Origin: Paramacrobiotus richtersi
Taxonomy: Eukaryota > Tardigrada > Eutardigrada > Parachela > Macrobiotidae
DNA: 23,886 nt
Assembly (NCBI GenBank): GCA_034698045.1
Contig: JAQGAU010000788.1
Coordinates: 1-23,886, forward strand
Reading direction: 5' to 3'
Of the stretch, positions 20,311 through 23,886 are shown in pieces. A model generated the notes under the pieces. The model was given only the letters and a program-made list of their open reading frames with translations, had not been told where the DNA came from and did no database searches. The position numbers were made by a program, and so were the translations under genes. Each line of letters begins with the position of its first letter. Position 1 is the first letter of the stretch.

Positions 20311-22315
20311 CTAAATGTACGGTAAGCGAAAGCACCGGTGCACCATCCAGCTAGACGTTTGTTAACAGTCAGCGTATCCATAAAACAGTCGTAGAAGCCA
20401 AATTAAAGGGTGAGGTGTGCGCCTTCTCAAAGCGGTGCTTGGTCGCCCGACTGCTTTTTCACCGAGAGAAAGTTACGACTTCGGGAGATCCCGATTACGA
20501 GTAGCTGTAATAAGTCATGATTTTCGAAGATTTGGAAGTGCGTACGTCCGTGCCACCGGTTTCCCATTCCGTTTAGAGGAGCTTTTCATCATGCGTCCCT
20601 TTTCGATGATGCGCCGACACCTCGTTTCCTGCCGCGCCTCATACTACTGTTTTGATTGAACGGGCGCTCAGACTCTCTGTTTTCATCAAACTGGACCCTG
20701 ACCGCTTACAATCTGAATGATATTTCGCCGTTTCTGAAACATGGAGAATCATGGATTCTTGAATCATTCTTCCAAATGTCCATGGCCGTATTCCGCAGAC
20801 TCTTGTGCGCGGTTCGGTTCTTGTATTTCTACTAGGTTTACTTAAGCCAAGGCCAGGTTCTGAACTCTACCTTTTTTTGTATTCTATTTTCTAGTTATAA
20901 ATCCAGAGCGTTTGGTTTCCGACAGGCTGCTAAGAAACGTAGCCTTTCAATGGCCTTAACATTGTAGAGGGCGAACCCGTGGGAAAACAAGATTTAGAGG
21001 ATGTTCTTATAGACCAGAGGGTGTTAGAAGCATGACATAAGATCTGTGTAATGTGTTAGTTTCGGGCACTTAATTATCGGATACCCAGGGATACTTAATT
21101 CTTTCGAATAACGTAATAAAACGCGCACTGACCTGCCATTCGGAGTATTTAATTAGCAGCTGGTTGCTTATGGGCAGACACTGCATTACCAGCCATCCGT
21201 CAACTGTACACGTACATCATTTTCATATTATATGATATTTGTACATACCCCCTGAACTTCTACCGCATAACAAAAGGTAGTTTTCATGCCATTTCTATCG
21301 AACCACTGACCTATTAATATTTTGATACCATATGCTCAGGGTATGCGAAAAAGTGGATCTGTGTTAATCAGTGTGGAAGCTATAGAATAAGTGTCAATCA
21401 TTTCGCCACGTTTTAGCTGTGAAACATTTCCTATGGGTCTTGCTCCATTGGATCCAGCTGTCTGATAGGCTGCAGTGAATGCCTATGGGAAAACGACGTA
21501 TATCGGGTAGAAATGATGGTTTCTGTCAAGTGTGTACGCTAGGATATTATACTGTGTAGAACACGACATTCTAATAATAACCGCACCATTCTAGCCGATA
21601 TACGTGTACTGTATTCATAAGCCATTATCATCGATGTTCTGTCAATTATATACCTTTGCATGGATCACTAGTTCTGAAATAATTCTTGCAAAGAGCAATA
21701 TCCTTCATTTTGATTTTTTATTCCACATGAGAATATACAGCCAGATCCATGATTCGAGTCTTAATCTTGTTTGTGCATCGAACACGACCCATTTCCCCAG
21801 TCCCTCTTGTCGACGCCACACATCAACAAGGGACTTGTGCACGTTTGTGTCTCATGTAATCAATTACCCGGCCTGAAAAAGCCGGTTACATAGGGACAAA
21901 TCTGATCATTTACTGAAACTGGGAGACGTACACCACATCACAATCTCAGCTAACACCAGTACACAATCGAGCCGGAAGTGGATGGGGGAAACGCTCTGAA
22001 CACCTGAATGTGAATGCGAGCAACACATTCTCGTAAAGCTTCCCACTCACCTCATTAAGCATAAACGAAGCTGTGCATGGTGGTGATAGGGTGGAAAAGT
22101 ATTATTAATGGTTCATTCTGTCAGCCTAACTGCTAACTGCGTGACTGGGATACTAAGACTTCCTGTCAGGCGTGTGTATTCCTGCTGTTTAACGCGTCAA
22201 TCGGTGTTGATATCTCGGGTTTGTGTTTCCTCATTCCCAGCCCTACACCCACGTTGATCCGCATCTTTATTGGAAATCTTTTTCCTCATCGAAGGCTTAA
22301 TACGCTAGCGGAGTA
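20311..22315. other. Intergenic; no gene supported
   Basis: Open frames at 20417-20659 and 21604-21876 on the plus strand have no signal peptide, domain or splice context. No tRNA internal promoter boxes or long inverted repeats were found. The promoter of the next gene (start 22316) should lie at the right edge, without an obvious TATA box. Confidence 0.5.
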
Positions 22316-22400
22316 ATGGACTGTAGGATGAAGATTTTACGCTTGTTGGGTGTGCTGGAAGTTGTTTCCGGTCTGACGGTTGGAGCGTTGAATGTGCCCG
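22316..22400 (+). CDS. First exon of a second four-pass membrane protein (paralog of the gene at 9573-12209; partial)
   Basis: ATG at 22316, 28 codons plus one base, then a strong donor ggtaagc. The peptide MDCRMKILRLLGVLEVVSGL and what follows match the first exon at 12209-12110 (RFILRCLGVFEMLTGS and what follows): shared are ILR-LGV-E, a Gly four residues later, and hydrophobic spacing through the first membrane segment. Both exons end in phase 1 with the same last base before gtaag. The remaining exons are not in the next 1.5 kb, so they should lie past the window end; the paralog has a 2-kb first intron. The N-terminus is shorter than the paralog's by five residues. The family is MS4A/CD20-like or similar. 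Certainty is limited by the short length. Confidence 0.65.
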
Positions 22401-22857
22401 GTAAGCGGAAAGTCATGGATTAGAGAGTACAATATATACTGTACACCACATTTGCTATCGTTGGTATTTAACGAGACAACAGCCGTATTAGAATGTTTAG
22501 CGAGCTATTAGCAACGTGGGTGTACTGTGTAATTGAATGGATCATGGTGTAATTTCTAATGGGTTTAATTTGAGTTAATTGCGCCGGTTTGCATGCACAG
22601 ATGTAATGTGCACTAAGGAACACAAGGGTGCATTATACTGTAAATCCATCTTTCCCGTTGTACAGCTGCAGGGAAGGGGATCTGTTTGTTGTTTACACAA
22701 TTACACGGAGACATTGAAAGTGCAGCGTCATTGACAATACTATGGATTCTTAACTGGATTCTTACAATTGTCTAATTTGGACATTATCGCCGGTGTTATC
22801 ATGTCGTATAGTTTGCTTGTGAACAACGTTATTTCCAAGAGTTCGCTTTGCTCTTGA

Positions 22858-22934
22858 ATATTCGCAATCTTGCAGTTGCTCAGTGTGCTTCAGATCTGGC
22901 AGATAGGAGACACACTGGGCAAGATTGTGAATAT
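22858..22934 (+). ncRNA. Candidate intronic hairpin
   Basis: 22858-22873 (atattcgcaatcttgc) pairs fully with 22919-22934, with one G:U. After a 6-base one-sided bulge, 22880-22887 pairs with 22911-22918, again with one G:U, leaving a 23-base loop. Total length is 77 bases. Both wobble pairs require plus-strand transcription, which is the sense of the four-pass gene whose first intron should contain it. It could be an intronic microRNA-like precursor. The one-sided bulge and AT-rich base make it weaker than the hairpin at 13510. Confidence 0.3.
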
Positions 22935-23670
22935 ATATTAACGACCGCAGACCCAAAAAACATCAGAACTCATGATCAGTAAGCTGCAGCGGTGATAGAA
23001 CTTTTTGAATATCTAATGCTTTTCGGTCTGTTTTTATGTAGTTTTTTTCATATAATTATTATATAAATGGAAATTTTTTCTTTTGGAAAGATTCGCTAGC
23101 TGGCAGATAGAAAGTGATCGAGGGTTTGCTTGCAAAATGTAAAAGTAAATGTATATAAGAGGTAGCTAGTGAACCATGGTTGGTCTGATCGTTCTGATTC
23201 ATGGCATGGTGCATATCATACGTACATAAGGAACTGCGCTCTTCATTTCGATGATCGATGTGCAGTTTTTTTTTGGCTTTCTTGTTCCGGTTTTCGGAGT
23301 CTAGGCTAATTTATCTCGATTATTTTTAAAAAAACAGCATACAAGACATAAAAATCCAACAAAATGTCAGTTTTGCTATATGATTTTGAGTGTACTCGTA
23401 TATCTGCCTAATCAACATCTGTCTCGTGGACAGCGCCGACTGTATTTTCATAATCATACAGACGTTGTAAGGACGGAAAATTAACGGGTATTTTACGAGA
23501 AAATCCCCTCATTATCCGCTTTAATTTATGCAAATGCTACAGCAGAAAATGCATGAGTAAGAAGTGTTGTACCAGGCGTGTAATTTCATATCAGGAGCGA
23601 TAACAAACTGCGTCTTAATTTTCACGACAAGTAAAATTCAACGTATAACATACAAAAATCGATAAAATTA
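22935..23670. other. Intron of the partial four-pass gene (expected); nothing else seen
   Basis: AT-rich, with several T runs. No exon continuing the gene from 22400 was found in the matching phase. Confidence 0.45.
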
Positions 23671-23886
23671 TTAACCCGCTGACGCTCACTGATGCAGAAA
23701 TGCATCATGAGGAGCCAAATTTATTACAAGAGACCCTGATGTGCTAAACGGATACTGTTTCGTCCAACAGACGGTACAGACCCGGAGTAACCTGTAAAAA
23801 ATATTGAAGTGACCGCAAGTACACTGGTCAAGGAATATGGAACCCTTAAAAATGGTCATTTTCCAGCTTTTTGGGCTCTTCGAGCT
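23671..23886 (+). mobile_element. Possible piggyBac-like transposon end (runs past the window)
   Basis: TTAA at 23671-23674 is followed directly by CCCGCTGACGC, resembling the TTAA-CCC boundary of piggyBac-like elements. At 23685-23711 a hairpin follows: ctca, bulged c, tgatgca, gaaa loop, tgcatca, tgag. Subterminal palindromes are common in such elements. Only one end is in the window, and no transposase is visible, so this is suggestive only. Confidence 0.3.

Noticed and set aside
21740-21790. gattcgagtc, resembling a tRNA T-loop box
   Set aside because: No pairing T stem, no A box at the right distance and no acceptor stem.
20417-21876. Two plus-strand open frames of 80-90 codons
   Set aside because: No signal peptide, domain or splice context; consistent with chance.

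Overview
The window is nuclear DNA of an animal. Genes are split by short GT-AG introns and carry hydrophobic secretion signals. TATA-type promoters, non-autonomous DNA transposons and long gene-poor spacers are present; operons and ribosome binding sites are not. Gene content (tandem trypsins, a cysteine-rich secreted protein, an LDL-receptor class A membrane protein, small four-pass membrane proteins) and compact introns suggest a small-genome ecdysozoan such as a tardigrade. That assignment is inference. I see no rRNA, tRNA, CRISPR, prokaryotic or virus-like element.

Layout. Positions 1-902 (minus) hold a trypsin cut by the window edge, with its promoter to about 1485. A secreted cysteine-rich protein of three exons lies at 2902-4133 (plus). 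A possible orphan gene end is at 4908-5300. A 688-bp non-autonomous transposon, rich in GC palindromes around an A-rich core, lies at 5566-6253. A second complete trypsin lies at 6940-8039 (minus); gene, intron and about 0.75 kb of upstream DNA are a diverged duplicate of the first copy. A four-pass membrane protein with one 2-kb intron spans 9573-12209 (minus).

Positions 12210-16127 hold no gene I can support, but a long RNA-like hairpin lies at 13510-13594. A terminal-inverted-repeat element with a small internal ORF is at 16128-16598. An LDLa receptor-like type I membrane protein of four exons lies at 17003-19981 (plus), with a poly(A) signal at 20289. The first exon of a second four-pass protein, related to the one at 9573-12209, is at 22316-22400 (plus). 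Its intron carries another hairpin and a possible piggyBac-like transposon end at 23671.

The genes do not form one pathway. The two trypsins look like digestive or other secreted proteases made by local duplication, and the two four-pass genes look like a second local family. All exon joins were built by hand from splice sites and reading phase. The joins of the five main genes are phase-consistent. The strongest candidates for something undescribed are the hairpin at 13510-13594, the two non-autonomous transposons, and the 8-bp direct repeat flanking the second intron of the LDLa gene.
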